Positions 8,505 through 17,361 of a DNA stretch of 64,000 nt are shown here, piece after piece. Source of the stretch: an uncultured Oscillospiraceae bacterium (GTDB lineage: Bacteria; Bacillota; Clostridia; Oscillospirales; Acutalibacteraceae); the NCBI GenBank assembly GCA_900541565.1, contig UQKB01000004.1:1-64000 (forward strand), written 5' to 3'. The notes beneath the pieces are model-generated. The model was not told where the DNA came from. It ran no database searches and was given only the letters and a program-made list of their open reading frames with translations. The first letter of the stretch is position 1. Each line of letters opens with the position of its first letter. Position numbers and translations under genes: made by a program.

Positions 8505-10121
8505 GTGCGTTTGCAATTGCTTTATGCTGCCAGCAATATACAGTTTGTGGGCGAAGAATATTTAGGGATCAGCCGTATATATGCCTATTTATCGATGCAG
8601 GGACACGACTGTGACCTGGTGAAATTGCTGTTTGATACGGACAAACAAGTACAATTTAATAAAATCGATTTGTCGTGCGATCTCTATGGGATAGCAATCT
8701 ATAATGATTCGGCACGGTTTACTTTTGAATTGATTGAGTATATTCGCAGGCTGAACCAAAATGCAATTATTTTTTTAGGCAGCCAGTTTGCGTCTGCCAG
8801 CTATGAATTGATTTTCAGGGACTGCCCCCAAACAGATTTTATTGTACTAGGACACGGAGAAAAAACAATTGATGAGGTCATGCGAAAAATGGAGGATATT
8901 TCCGATATACGGCCTTTTCTGGATGCGCATCCTCATATTGTAACGCAGCGCAGTCTGTATGGGAAAACCCCGTCGTATTTGTCAATTACAGAGCTTTGCC
9001 TTCCTTCCAGAAAAATTTTAAAACAGGAACGGATCCTTTACGCAGGGTTAATTACAAAGCATGGATGTGCCGGCCGATGTTCGTTTTGTTCTGTGAATGA
9101 AAAGCCAAGCTACAGGATGCCGGAAAGCATCTTAAGCGAAATAATCGCTGTTTATCAGGAGACGGGTATTCAGTGCTTTAATTTTGTTGATTCATCTTTC
9201 CCGGACTTTGGAAGCGTTGGCAAAGCTAATCTGAAAAAGTTTTGCAGTTTGGTCATTCGGTGCCCGGTTAAATTTTCATTCCGATGTTATATACGTGCGG
9301 ATTCCTTTCATAATGAAGAAGAGGATCGAAAACTGTTGCTGCTTATGAAAGAGGCCGGCTTCTATAACATATTTATTGGAATTGAATCGGCCAATGCAGC
9401 TGATCTTGCGCTTTACAATAAGCGGGCTTCGGTACAGGATAATAACACCGCTGTTCATCTGTTAAAACAGATGGGAATACACCCCAGAATGGGCTTTATT
9501 ATGCTTAACCCATACAGTACCGAACAATCACTGTCTGACAACTATGAATTTCTCCTTACGGTGGAAAGTACTGAACTGGGCCACTATATCAGTTGTCTGG
9601 ATATCTATTATAATTCAGAAATCTATCATAAGCTTGTCAGCGACGGTTTGCTGAGGGAGGATTACTCTTATATTGACAATCAGGCGGCATACCATTTGAC
9701 TGATAAAAAAATTTCCCCTGTTTTTCAGTTTATCCGTAGAAAATTCTGGCCTTCAAAGATATTTTCTACCGCCAGTCAATACGAAAACTTTATGTATACC
9801 CTGGCTTATTTATTGCCGATTTTGGGGGACCAGCTGGATAATTATGTACAATTAAAGAAAGAAACCGACCGCCGTCTTTTTATGCTGCACAAAAACTACT
9901 TCAAGATTATCTATAAGGATCATGATTTAGAGAAAGCCGAACGTCTGTATGATGAATATGTATCGCAAGTCATTCCGCTGCATAATGCGTGTGCGCAATA
10001 TACAAACGGATTATTACGTCATTATATTGTGTATCAATTGAAAAATAAAGAACCGAGACATTACGCTGCCTTACAGGCTGTTTTAAAGGAGAGTGGAGCT
10101 AAAAGTGAACAAATCGTTTGA
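8505..10121 (+). CDS. Cobalamin-binding-domain radical SAM protein
   Basis: 538 residues. N-terminal B12-type domain (EEYLGISRIYAYLSMQG, IFLGSQFAS, LGHGEKTID) followed by the cluster motif HGCAGRCSFCS (CX3CX2C) near residue 187 and the IGIESAN strand of the radical SAM barrel. A long C-terminal helical extension follows. The GTG at 8505 is preceded by AGGTGAG. It overlaps the next gene by 17 bases. It resembles the genes at 3862 and 34849 in layout but is clearly diverged, so each probably acts on a different position of the product. Confidence 0.85.
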   Translation: MRLQLLYAASNIQFVGEEYLGISRIYAYLSMQGHDCDLVKLLFDTDKQVQFNKIDLSCDLYGIAIYNDSARFTFELIEYIRRLNQNAIIFLGSQFASASYELIFRDCPQTDFIVLGHGEKTIDEVMRKMEDISDIRPFLDAHPHIVTQRSLYGKTPSYLSITELCLPSRKILKQERILYAGLITKHGCAGRCSFCSVNEKPSYRMPESILSEIIAVYQETGIQCFNFVDSSFPDFGSVGKANLKKFCSLVIRCPVKFSFRCYIRADSFHNEEEDRKLLLLMKEAGFYNIFIGIESANAADLALYNKRASVQDNNTAVHLLKQMGIHPRMGFIMLNPYSTEQSLSDNYEFLLTVESTELGHYISCLDIYYNSEIYHKLVSDGLLREDYSYIDNQAAYHLTDKKISPVFQFIRRKFWPSKIFSTASQYENFMYTLAYLLPILGDQLDNYVQLKKETDRRLFMLHKNYFKIIYKDHDLEKAERLYDEYVSQVIPLHNACAQYTNGLLRHYIVYQLKNKEPRHYAALQAVLKESGAKSEQIV

Positions 10122-10836
10122 CTTTGTTGATTATCTGCAGGATAAACCGTTACCGGAGGATATAAACAAAATACCCAAAGGGGAACCTTTTGTATGTATG
10201 TTCAGCGGTGGTAAAGACTGCATGCTGGCGTTATCCGTCGCCTGTGAAACGGGCATACCGTTTGCTCTGATTCATTCTATGTACGCAGAGGAGGAAGAAG
10301 CGATTTCCATTCTGCATATGCAGAAGCAGTCTTTGATTGAACGTCAGGCTGAGTTGATGAATATTCCGCTCGAGGTAACCCGGGGAAGCATTGTGGAACG
10401 TTGGCCCAATCTTGTGCGCGTGCTGAAAAAATATGCCGGAAAAGGAATCAAGTATATGGTCACTGGAGATCTGGTATATGCAAAAAGTTCAGTACATTAT
10501 ATCAACTTGTGTACTGCGGCCGGCCTGATTCCTAAAATGCCTCTTGTAAATATGCCTTATGAAAAGATTTGGGAACAAATGGAACAAAGAAAGATTCATT
10601 GTTTAATTACCTCAATAAAAACTCCCGCCCTTTCTGAGGATTGGCTGGGAAAGCCATATAACCGTGACACGGTCAATGAGTTGGAAGCAATGGGGGTAGA
10701 TCCGTTTGGCGAGTATACGGAATTCCATACAACGGTAGTGAATGCCGCCCTGTTTAAGGAGCCGTTGGCTTATAAGCTGCAAAGGGTTGAAGGAAACTTT
10801 CGGGGCTCCAGAAGAATTCTTGTATGCCCTGTTTAA
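10105..10836 (+). CDS. Dph6-type ATP pyrophosphatase (amide-forming, diphthine-ammonia ligase family)
   Basis: 243 residues. The PP-loop SGGKDC follows VCMF at about residue 33, and the family-specific C-terminal motif GVDPFGEYTEFHT is present. Dph6 enzymes adenylate a carboxylate and transfer ammonia to make an amide. Bacterial homologues have no diphthamide pathway, so this copy probably amidates or otherwise activates a carboxylate in the cluster product. The GTG at 10105, with GTGGAG six bases upstream, is preferred to the GTG at 10093, which abuts its AAAGGAG. The 169 bases after it hold no gene, only a weak hairpin at 10877-10897. Confidence 0.75.
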   Translation: MNKSFDFVDYLQDKPLPEDINKIPKGEPFVCMFSGGKDCMLALSVACETGIPFALIHSMYAEEEEAISILHMQKQSLIERQAELMNIPLEVTRGSIVERWPNLVRVLKKYAGKGIKYMVTGDLVYAKSSVHYINLCTAAGLIPKMPLVNMPYEKIWEQMEQRKIHCLITSIKTPALSEDWLGKPYNRDTVNELEAMGVDPFGEYTEFHTTVVNAALFKEPLAYKLQRVEGNFRGSRRILVCPV

Positions 10837-11005
10837 TCTGCGGAATAAGCTGATAAACGTTGCGGTTTTAAGCTATCAGGCACTTTGCAGTGTCCTGCTT
10901 TCTCAGGTGCAGTTTTTACACAATTATTTAAATGCTGCGTTACTGTTACCGGGCTTTATATCCCTTTTATGCCTTGCAGCGCAGCGGAAAGGATTGGTCA
11001 TAGGT

Positions 11006-11305
11006 ATGAAAAGTCAAATAACAAATGAAAATGAGCGAGGTATTGCAATGTGCGGCCTGGACTGTTCAAGCTGTAAGCTTGGCATAAGAATGGGTTGCAA
11101 AGGATGTACAGTTCAAAAAGGGCAGGTCTTTTGGGGCAAATGTATTGTTGCAGCCTGCTGCGGCGCGGCCGGTCATCCACATTGCGGAAGGTGTAAAAAT
11201 TTTGTTTGCGAAAAGCTTCATAAGTTTGCTTATGATGAAAAGCAGGGGGATCAGGGAGAGCGGATAGAACGGCTGAGAAAGTTAATACAAAAAGAAAATG
11301 AATGA
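11006..11305 (+). CDS. Cysteine-rich DUF3795-type small protein
   Basis: About 100 residues. From the second methionine (MCGLDCSSCKLGI) it carries many cysteines in CXXC-like pairs: CKGC, CCGAAGHPHCGRC and FVCEKL. This is the DUF3795 layout, presumed to bind a metal or Fe-S cluster; the function is unknown. The longer upstream reading into 10742 lacks any family feature and overlaps the previous gene, so it is discarded. A second, better separated DUF3795 gene lies at 14535. The next gene starts within 25 bases. Confidence 0.65.
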   Translation: MKSQITNENERGIAMCGLDCSSCKLGIRMGCKGCTVQKGQVFWGKCIVAACCGAAGHPHCGRCKNFVCEKLHKFAYDEKQGDQGERIERLRKLIQKENE

Positions 11306-11325
11306 TAGATAGCATAGGGTGTAAA

Positions 11326-12315
11326 ATGAAAAAAGTAGTAATAACCGGCTGCGGACTCGTTTCGCAATATGGGAACGAGAGCAGTATATTGATTGAGCGC
11401 CTGATGGAAAAAAAAACGGCTGGGCCGATTCACAACGAATGGTTAAGCTGTGAAGACACGAAGCACCCATTCCGGTGGATCAATCCCTGCTCTAAAATAG
11501 GGCTACAGGCAGTATATCAGACAGGTTTGACGCCAGCTGGACAACACGGCTGTAATTGGGGCGTATATTGCGCAACTGCTTATGGAGGGACTCCTTTTAC
11601 TCAAAAAAATATTTGCGATGCATATATCAGGGAAGGGCATTATGGAATAACTCTGGCACATACCGTACATAGCGGGGATTCTTTCACCGCTGAAGCTGTT
11701 GCGTCATTATACCAGTTATCCGGCCGGAACAAAACATTTGTCAATGGGTACACCTCTTCCTCAGTCGCTTTCTGGGACGCTTACCAGGATTTGATCTATG
11801 GCGAAATGGAACATGCTGTTTTAATAGGAAACGAATATGTTGAAGACAGTCTGATTAACGGATATAAGGCTATGTCGCAGAATCCTGTATTACTGCACAG
11901 CGGCGGCGGTGCTCTTTTACTGCATGCTGTGTCAAAGCTGCCTGAAAAGCCGGACAAGCTAGTCTGGATAAAAGAATGTGAATATATGAGCTGGACGGAA
12001 AGAAAAGAGCAAAGCATTTTGGAAAAGGTTTGCCATGTGCTGCGCCGCGCCGGCTGTTCTTTACAGAAAATGGATTATATTTTGCTGACAGGGCCTGGTG
12101 GTTGTTTAAAAACCTTGGAAGAAAGTGCAGTTCAGACTACACTGACGGCAAATCTGTTCCGGGTTAATCTTTCTTTTGGGGATATGATTGGTGCAAATGC
12201 TGTATTCTCGTTAGGTCTGGCTTATGAGCTGCTCATTCATAATTTGGGAAAAACAGTGTTATTGCTGGAGCTTGATACGCGGGGAAATATGGCGGTAGCG
12301 GTTATTGCCGCATAA
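11326..12315 (+). CDS. Ketosynthase-like protein lacking the active-site cysteine (chain-length-factor-like)
   Basis: 329 residues of thiolase/beta-ketoacyl synthase fold: VVITGCGLVS start, VYCATAYGG, a catalytic-loop equivalent reading NGYTSSSVAFW where active enzymes have a cysteine (TACASG), and GGGALLLH later. The catalytic histidine motifs are also missing, and the protein is about 80 residues shorter than the active KS at 20115. In type II systems a cysteine-less partner (CLF) dimerises with the KS and sets chain length. The ATG at 11326 is preceded by AGGGTG. A stand-alone decarboxylating or purely structural role cannot be excluded. Confidence 0.7.
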   Translation: MKKVVITGCGLVSQYGNESSILIERLMEKKTAGPIHNEWLSCEDTKHPFRWINPCSKIGLQAVYQTGLTPAGQHGCNWGVYCATAYGGTPFTQKNICDAYIREGHYGITLAHTVHSGDSFTAEAVASLYQLSGRNKTFVNGYTSSSVAFWDAYQDLIYGEMEHAVLIGNEYVEDSLINGYKAMSQNPVLLHSGGGALLLHAVSKLPEKPDKLVWIKECEYMSWTERKEQSILEKVCHVLRRAGCSLQKMDYILLTGPGGCLKTLEESAVQTTLTANLFRVNLSFGDMIGANAVFSLGLAYELLIHNLGKTVLLLELDTRGNMAVAVIAA

Positions 12316-12329
12316 GGGAGAGATAAAAA

Positions 12330-13745
12330 TTGAAAGAAACTGATTGCCTGTTTGTAGCATAAGCAGGTCAGCAGAGACTTTTGACTGATTTACAGACTTT
12401 TTTGAGAAAAAATCGAGCAGCCACAGCCTATATTTAGTGCGGCGATTGCATACTTGTGTACCTATATCTATAAAAAAGGATTTACTTTCGAGTATATATC
12501 TTCTTTTGAACATGAAAAAGAAGAGCTTTGCAATAAATTACAGGGAAATATCCTGGTAGTCGCGATCAGCACGACTTTTTGCAATAGTATTCAGACAATT
12601 CGTGAAATGGTTAGGTTTGTCAGGCAAAATAATAAGACGGCCAAAATTGTTGTAGGAGGATCGTTTATGGCCGCACAGATTGCTCCCATACATCCGCAGG
12701 CACATAGAATCATGCTATGCAGAGAAATAGGTGCGGATTTTTATATCAACAGCTTTCATGGAGAAGAGAGCCTGGCGCAATTGATTGGAAAACTAAAACA
12801 TGCCGGGGATCCAAGTTTAATTCAAAATTTGGTTTACAGAAAAAAAGGAAAATTTCTGTTCAGCAAACGGTTGAGGAATGCGACCGGGAACGCAACCCGG
12901 TAGACTGGCGGCTTTTTGAAAAAAACATTACTTCGATTGTCCCTGTGAGAACGGCTGTTTCATGTATGTACAATTGCTCATACTGCTCGTTCCATATAAG
13001 GGCGGGAAAATATCAAAATACCAGTGTAGAGACGATTGAAAAGGAATTGAATTTAATTAATGAACTGAAACAGGTAAAAATGGTGAATTTTATTGACGAT
13101 TCTTTTAATATGCCCAACAGCCGCTTTAAAGAAATCCTGCGTATGATGAACCGTAATAAATACAATTTTGCGTGGCATTCATATTTCAGATGTCAAAGCA
13201 TAGATGAAGAAACAGTTGCCTTGATGAAAGACTCTCGCTGCGCGGGCGTTATCATCGGTTTTGAATCCGGAAGCCCTCAAATGCTGGCAAATATGAATAA
13301 AAAAATTAATATCTCAGATTACAAAACGGGGCACAGCCTCTTGAAAAAATATGGCATTCCTACGATGGCCATGCTGATCATAGGATTTCCCGGGGAAACA
13401 AAAGAGTCGGTACAGGAAACAATTGATTTTATTGAGGAAATAAAGCCGGATTTCTATCACCCGCATTTGTGGTTCTGCGAAGAGATTGCGCCGGTCTGGC
13501 AGCAGCGGGAGAAATATGGCCTTGTGACTACATCTAATAGCTGGCGGCATAATACAATGGATTCACAAACGGCTCAGGAACAGATTCATTATTTGGTTCG
13601 AGAAATCAAGTCTTCCGTATATATGAGTGTGTATTATACAGATATTTTTTCCCTGTTGCTTCAAGGCATTGGGATACTGGAAATAAAAGAAATACTCAAC
13701 AGAAAAAATGAGCAAAGTTTAAAAAGCGGACGGATGCCGACTTGA
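12330..13745 (+). pseudogene. Broken cobalamin-type radical SAM gene (stop plus two frameshifts)
   Basis: GGGAG at about 12316 precedes a TTG at 12330 that opens KETDCLFVA, then hits TAA at 12360. The same frame resumes as AGQQRLLTDLQTF. Near 12402-12406 the coding sense passes to the next frame (EKIEQPQPIFSAAIAYL, then IVVGGSFMA and a B12-binding-like domain) and near 12860-12885 it returns to the first frame (NPVDWRLF, then the cluster motif SCMYNCSYC and FESGSPQM). Read across the breaks it is a normal ~470-residue B12-type radical SAM enzyme. Either the gene is decayed, or the read depth here is poor. The second half (12717-13745) is fully open and could still be made. Confidence 0.75.
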
Positions 13746-13788
13746 GTGTAGGTTGTATTTCTCGATTTTGAATAAAAAGGAGACAGCA

Positions 13789-14493
13789 ATGAAGAAATTT
13801 GTTATTTTGGCGAATCCCAGAACGGGCAGTGAATATCTTGTGAAAATGATTGATCGCCATAAAGACGCATTCTGCTATTCCGAATTGTTTCAGAAAAATC
13901 TAGGACGTGACTGGAACGAATCGGTTTATCGAACGGAAAAGAAGCCATTTGATTTTTTGGAACAAAAATTTAAAGAGACAAATTGTTTCTGTTGTGGTTA
14001 CAAACAAATGATTCCATGGCTTCAGCATGCCTGTTTTGACAGCTTTCAATCCTTTATAGAGCAAAGCGCTAAGCGGGATTATTTTATTATTTTTTTAAAA
14101 AGAAAAGATTTATTAAGAGAATATATGTCCTATGAGATCATGGCAAAATACCAATATATGCATATCAGGGAAAAAGATGAGCAGAAAAAATATACAATTA
14201 AGCTGTTACCCCAAAAGGCATATTGTCAGATGCGTTCTTGGAAAAACATAAATGATTATATTTGCAGATTATTAGAGGAATATAAAAATCAAAGCTTAAT
14301 ACTGACCTACGAAGAAGATTTTTCTGATAAGAAGCTTCTCAGGCAAAAGGTCTTTGGGGCATTGGGTCTGGAGTATTGCGATATAGAGGATCCCCTGGTT
14401 AAAAATAATATATATCCGATCCAGGAGCAAATAGAAAATTATGAAGAAGTAATCGATTACTTAAAGAACAAGGGAATGATTGCTTCGACATAA
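13789..14493 (+). CDS. PAPS-dependent sulfotransferase
   Basis: 234 residues. The N-terminal ILANPRTGSEYLV segment is the 5'-phosphosulfate-binding loop of sulfotransferases (PRXGSXXL), and FLKRKDLLREYMSYEI corresponds to the 3'-phosphate-binding region. The style is nearest to Stf0/NodH-like bacterial carbohydrate sulfotransferases. It would move sulfate from PAPS to a hydroxyl or amine of the product, using PAPS made by the cluster's own CysD/N/C. The ATG at 13789 follows a strong AAAAGGAG. No membrane segment is seen, so it acts in the cytoplasm before export. Confidence 0.8.
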   Translation: MKKFVILANPRTGSEYLVKMIDRHKDAFCYSELFQKNLGRDWNESVYRTEKKPFDFLEQKFKETNCFCCGYKQMIPWLQHACFDSFQSFIEQSAKRDYFIIFLKRKDLLREYMSYEIMAKYQYMHIREKDEQKKYTIKLLPQKAYCQMRSWKNINDYICRLLEEYKNQSLILTYEEDFSDKKLLRQKVFGALGLEYCDIEDPLVKNNIYPIQEQIENYEEVIDYLKNKGMIAST

Positions 14494-14534
14494 AATATTT
14501 ACACTAATAAAAATAAATTAATAGGAGGTTCATT

Positions 14535-14828
14535 ATGGACAATGAAATGATTGCAAGGTGTGGTACGTACTGTGGTATATGCGTATGGAAAGATAAAATC
14601 AACTGTTTGGGCTGTAAAGGGCAAAAAGGTAATATGTTTTATGGCGAATGCGACAAGGCCCTTTGTTGTATCAGCAAAGGGTATGAACATTGCGGCCTGT
14701 GTCCCGATATGCCCTGTGAAAAGCTGCTCGATTTGTTTAACGATCCCGAGCATGGCGACAAGGGAGCCCGGCTGCATAATTTACAAAACTGGGCTGTAGG
14801 AAACTATATTTACGAAAAACTGCGTTAA
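14535..14828 (+). CDS. Cysteine-rich DUF3795 protein
   Basis: 97 residues with 13 cysteines, including RCGTYCGIC, CLGCKG, CDKALCC and CGLCPDMPCEKL. It matches the DUF3795 pattern and ends with the usual GDKGARLHNL segment. It probably binds zinc or an Fe-S cluster. AGGAGG lies just upstream of the ATG. It is a paralogue of the gene at 11006; both sit close to a radical SAM gene (12330), which suggests but does not prove an accessory role in redox or cluster handling. Confidence 0.8.
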   Translation: MDNEMIARCGTYCGICVWKDKINCLGCKGQKGNMFYGECDKALCCISKGYEHCGLCPDMPCEKLLDLFNDPEHGDKGARLHNLQNWAVGNYIYEKLR

Positions 14829-14861
14829 TTAAAATATACATAATTATATGAGGATTATCTT

Positions 14862-16238
14862 ATGAGAAAGCTTTTGATTCCGATTTTTGAAGGAATAAAT
14901 TATCGGTTGCTGCAAGAGTGGATGAACGTAGGTTATCTTCCCAACTTTAAACGTTTGTCAAAAGAAGGGAATTTGGACAAGCTGCAATGTACACGAATTC
15001 CCTATGAACCGGCCGGGCTGGTTTCGGCTTTTTCAGGTATGAGGGATAGGGAGCATGGTATTCTGGCATATTTTCATGTGCATAACGAAGATTATATGCC
15101 TGTAGTTTGGAAATCCGATCAGTTAAAGGAGCATTTTTTTTGGAATTTCAATGAATTTAAAGATTATAAAATTGGAGTTATCAATGTGTTTGGAACTGAC
15201 CCGGTTTATCCGATTAATGGGATAATGGTCAGTTATGCAATGAGAAAAAGCCTGCACTATACCTATCCCTCGAATTTGTTATATGAATTGAGCAGAAAAA
15301 ACGCGCTGTGCGTCCAGGATACCGCAGTCATTTATAATCCCGACTATACCAAAGATTCCTTTTTCCATGGAGTTGAAAAAATAGAGGATCTGAGACATCG
15401 CACGTGTAAAGAGATGTTAAAAGAAGATCTGGACATCCTCATTGTAAATTATACCCTAATAGAACGGGTCAGTCACTTTTATTTTGGAGAGATACATCAG
15501 GACTGCCCTCTGCAAGAGAAAGCCGTGTTTCAAGCATATGTGAAATGCGATAAGATACTGGGTGATTTGCTGGAGGAAGTCTACACGAAAAACGCAGATT
15601 TGCTGTTCTTTTCGGAAGTTGGATTCGACAGCCATAAAACGTTTGTACCCGTTAACGATTATTTAGCCGAATGCGGATTATTCTCTTATAATACGGACGC
15701 TAAAATGCCAGCATATGCCCGTTGTACAGCCTTTGAGTCTGTACAGGGGTCAAACGGTGTGAATATTAATCGCAAATCTTTTTACCAGGATGGAACAGTA
15801 TCCGATAATGAGTACGATCAAGTCCTGAAACATACAATTGACTGCTTAAAGAAAATGCCCAATCCCTTTTGCGACCAGCCGATGTTTGCAAGTGTATTAC
15901 CGGGGAAAAGCGTATATAAAGGAGACCAGATTCCAGATATTTTGCTGCAACCTTACGACTGGCAGTATTTATTTTTCGGTGATACATATTGGGGCAACTA
16001 TATTCACAGAAATTGCCAGACAGGCTGGCATAGAGACGTCAGCGCGTTTGGAATGCTTGGCCCCCATGTGGGAAAGCTTCGGGATGGAATCTATTCGGTG
16101 GAGGATATCCTTCCCACAATTTACAGTATTCTGAATATGAAAATTAACAGAAATTTCTCTGGTCAAAGTATCATAAAAGGAGCGCCTTATGATGATAAGT
16201 CTGCAAACAGCTCAAACGTATTATCAAAAACTACATAA
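14862..16238 (+). CDS. Alkaline-phosphatase-superfamily protein, catalytically degenerate
   Basis: 458 residues aligned by eye to the two related genes at 25886 and 29471 (type I phosphodiesterase/nucleotide pyrophosphatase style). The GLDGA-type metal aspartate is replaced (PIFEGIN), the nucleophile position in TXPXW is replaced (YEPAGLVS), and the SDHGF metal motif has become SEVGFDSHK. The substrate-domain motif ERVSHFYF is kept. It therefore appears unable to hydrolyse and may be a binding or scaffold protein, or a regulator of its active paralogues. Its last 50 bases overlap the next gene. Confidence 0.75.
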   Translation: MRKLLIPIFEGINYRLLQEWMNVGYLPNFKRLSKEGNLDKLQCTRIPYEPAGLVSAFSGMRDREHGILAYFHVHNEDYMPVVWKSDQLKEHFFWNFNEFKDYKIGVINVFGTDPVYPINGIMVSYAMRKSLHYTYPSNLLYELSRKNALCVQDTAVIYNPDYTKDSFFHGVEKIEDLRHRTCKEMLKEDLDILIVNYTLIERVSHFYFGEIHQDCPLQEKAVFQAYVKCDKILGDLLEEVYTKNADLLFFSEVGFDSHKTFVPVNDYLAECGLFSYNTDAKMPAYARCTAFESVQGSNGVNINRKSFYQDGTVSDNEYDQVLKHTIDCLKKMPNPFCDQPMFASVLPGKSVYKGDQIPDILLQPYDWQYLFFGDTYWGNYIHRNCQTGWHRDVSAFGMLGPHVGKLRDGIYSVEDILPTIYSILNMKINRNFSGQSIIKGAPYDDKSANSSNVLSKTT

Positions 16239-17325
16239 AACGATTCCAAATGATACAACGCTAAGCCTGGCAGGTGTGGGGGAAGTCCTATGCAAAATAA
16301 CGGACGGTTGCAGGCTGGAAGAAGCCTTTCATACGGATCTTTCGTTTGCGGCCACTGTTGCTCTGCTTAGATATATGCTGGAAGATGAGCTTCTCGACCG
16401 TTTGGCTTTAAAAAATGAATGCAGGGCAGTCGTTCTTCCGGATGAAGATACGGCCGAAGATATGTGTCATTTCGCTTCCTATGACTTGATTAATACAAAA
16501 ATCAACAGGAAAAATTTTTCAAAGGCTTATGACCTTATACAAGCCCGAGAATATGAAGCAAATCAAGATTTTTTTCAGTCGTTTAATACATTTGAAAGCC
16601 TGATAAAAAGATTTTGTTTTATGGAAAAATATCGCGATACACTCGATAAATCGGTCATTTTTATTGGCGACGACGAGCTTTTCAGCCTATTTTATGCGCT
16701 TAACGGCAGAGCCAAAAGAATTGCAGTCGTAGATATTGATGACAGAATATTAAAGTATATACGTAAAATAAGCGAGCGGTACCAGCTTGGTATCGAAACC
16801 TATTGCGTAAATATTCTGGAAGAATTTCCAAATTGTTTAGAAAACAAATTTGACATCTTTTTTGCAAGCGGATTAAAGGATTACGATGGTCTGATCGCAT
16901 TTTTGCTTGCCGGACTGGTTTCCCTGCGTGAAGATAAAGACAGCACGGGGTATATTGCATATTACAATTATGCAGGGCAGTCGGACGATTCCTTTGAAAA
17001 GCTGCCGTTAAATTTTAAATTTCAAAAATATCTGACAAATATTAACTTTTATATTCAATATTGTATTCCGTGCGATGAAATGGTTATTCCGCGTCATACA
17101 ATCGATCACATTGTCAGAATGCTGTTGGAAGAAGAGGGCACAAGCCTGTTTGAAATGTTTTCAAAATTAGCTGTAAATAATGTTCTTTCCGTCGATCCGG
17201 CGTATCCATTTGTGGGAGTCAGCCCAATACAGCTTGCCAGAATCAAACCGGCCGGAAATTTTTATTCTATGGCTTCCAGAAGCCAAAAATTGTTGCAGAG
17301 CATAGCAAAAAGCACGAATACGTAG
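16189..17325 (+). CDS. Branched-chain polyamine synthase (BpsA)-like protein
   Basis: 378 residues. The C-terminal half has IFIGDDELFSLFYAL followed by IAVVDIDDRILKYI, the nucleotide-binding layout of the bis(aminopropyl)spermidine synthase family, which adds aminopropyl groups from decarboxylated SAM. The N-terminal part resembles the winged-helix-like segment of that family. The usual DPP-type active-site triplet appears replaced (FFASGLKDYDG). It could add an aminopropyl group to the product or have changed to a different SAM-derived transfer. AAAAGGAG six bases before ATG 16189 fixes the start inside the end of the previous gene. Confidence 0.6.
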   Translation: MMISLQTAQTYYQKLHKTIPNDTTLSLAGVGEVLCKITDGCRLEEAFHTDLSFAATVALLRYMLEDELLDRLALKNECRAVVLPDEDTAEDMCHFASYDLINTKINRKNFSKAYDLIQAREYEANQDFFQSFNTFESLIKRFCFMEKYRDTLDKSVIFIGDDELFSLFYALNGRAKRIAVVDIDDRILKYIRKISERYQLGIETYCVNILEEFPNCLENKFDIFFASGLKDYDGLIAFLLAGLVSLREDKDSTGYIAYYNYAGQSDDSFEKLPLNFKFQKYLTNINFYIQYCIPCDEMVIPRHTIDHIVRMLLEEEGTSLFEMFSKLAVNNVLSVDPAYPFVGVSPIQLARIKPAGNFYSMASRSQKLLQSIAKSTNT

Positions 17326-17361
17326 CTTACTTTCCACATTTAATAAACAGAAATTGGGTGA

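Noticed and set aside
10877..10897. Hairpin after the Dph6-like gene as a terminator
   Set aside because: Stem of eight pairs with a bulge and no T-run; too weak to call.
10742..11005. Long N-terminal extension of the DUF3795 protein at 11006
   Set aside because: It overlaps the Dph6-like gene and lacks family resemblance; the family domain begins just after ATG 11006.
12840..12846. A7 run in the broken radical SAM gene as a programmed -1 frameshift site
   Set aside because: The original frame continues with sensible family-like sequence (KKGKFLFSK) beyond the run, and the gene also has an upstream stop and a second frameshift, so decay or sequence error explains it better.
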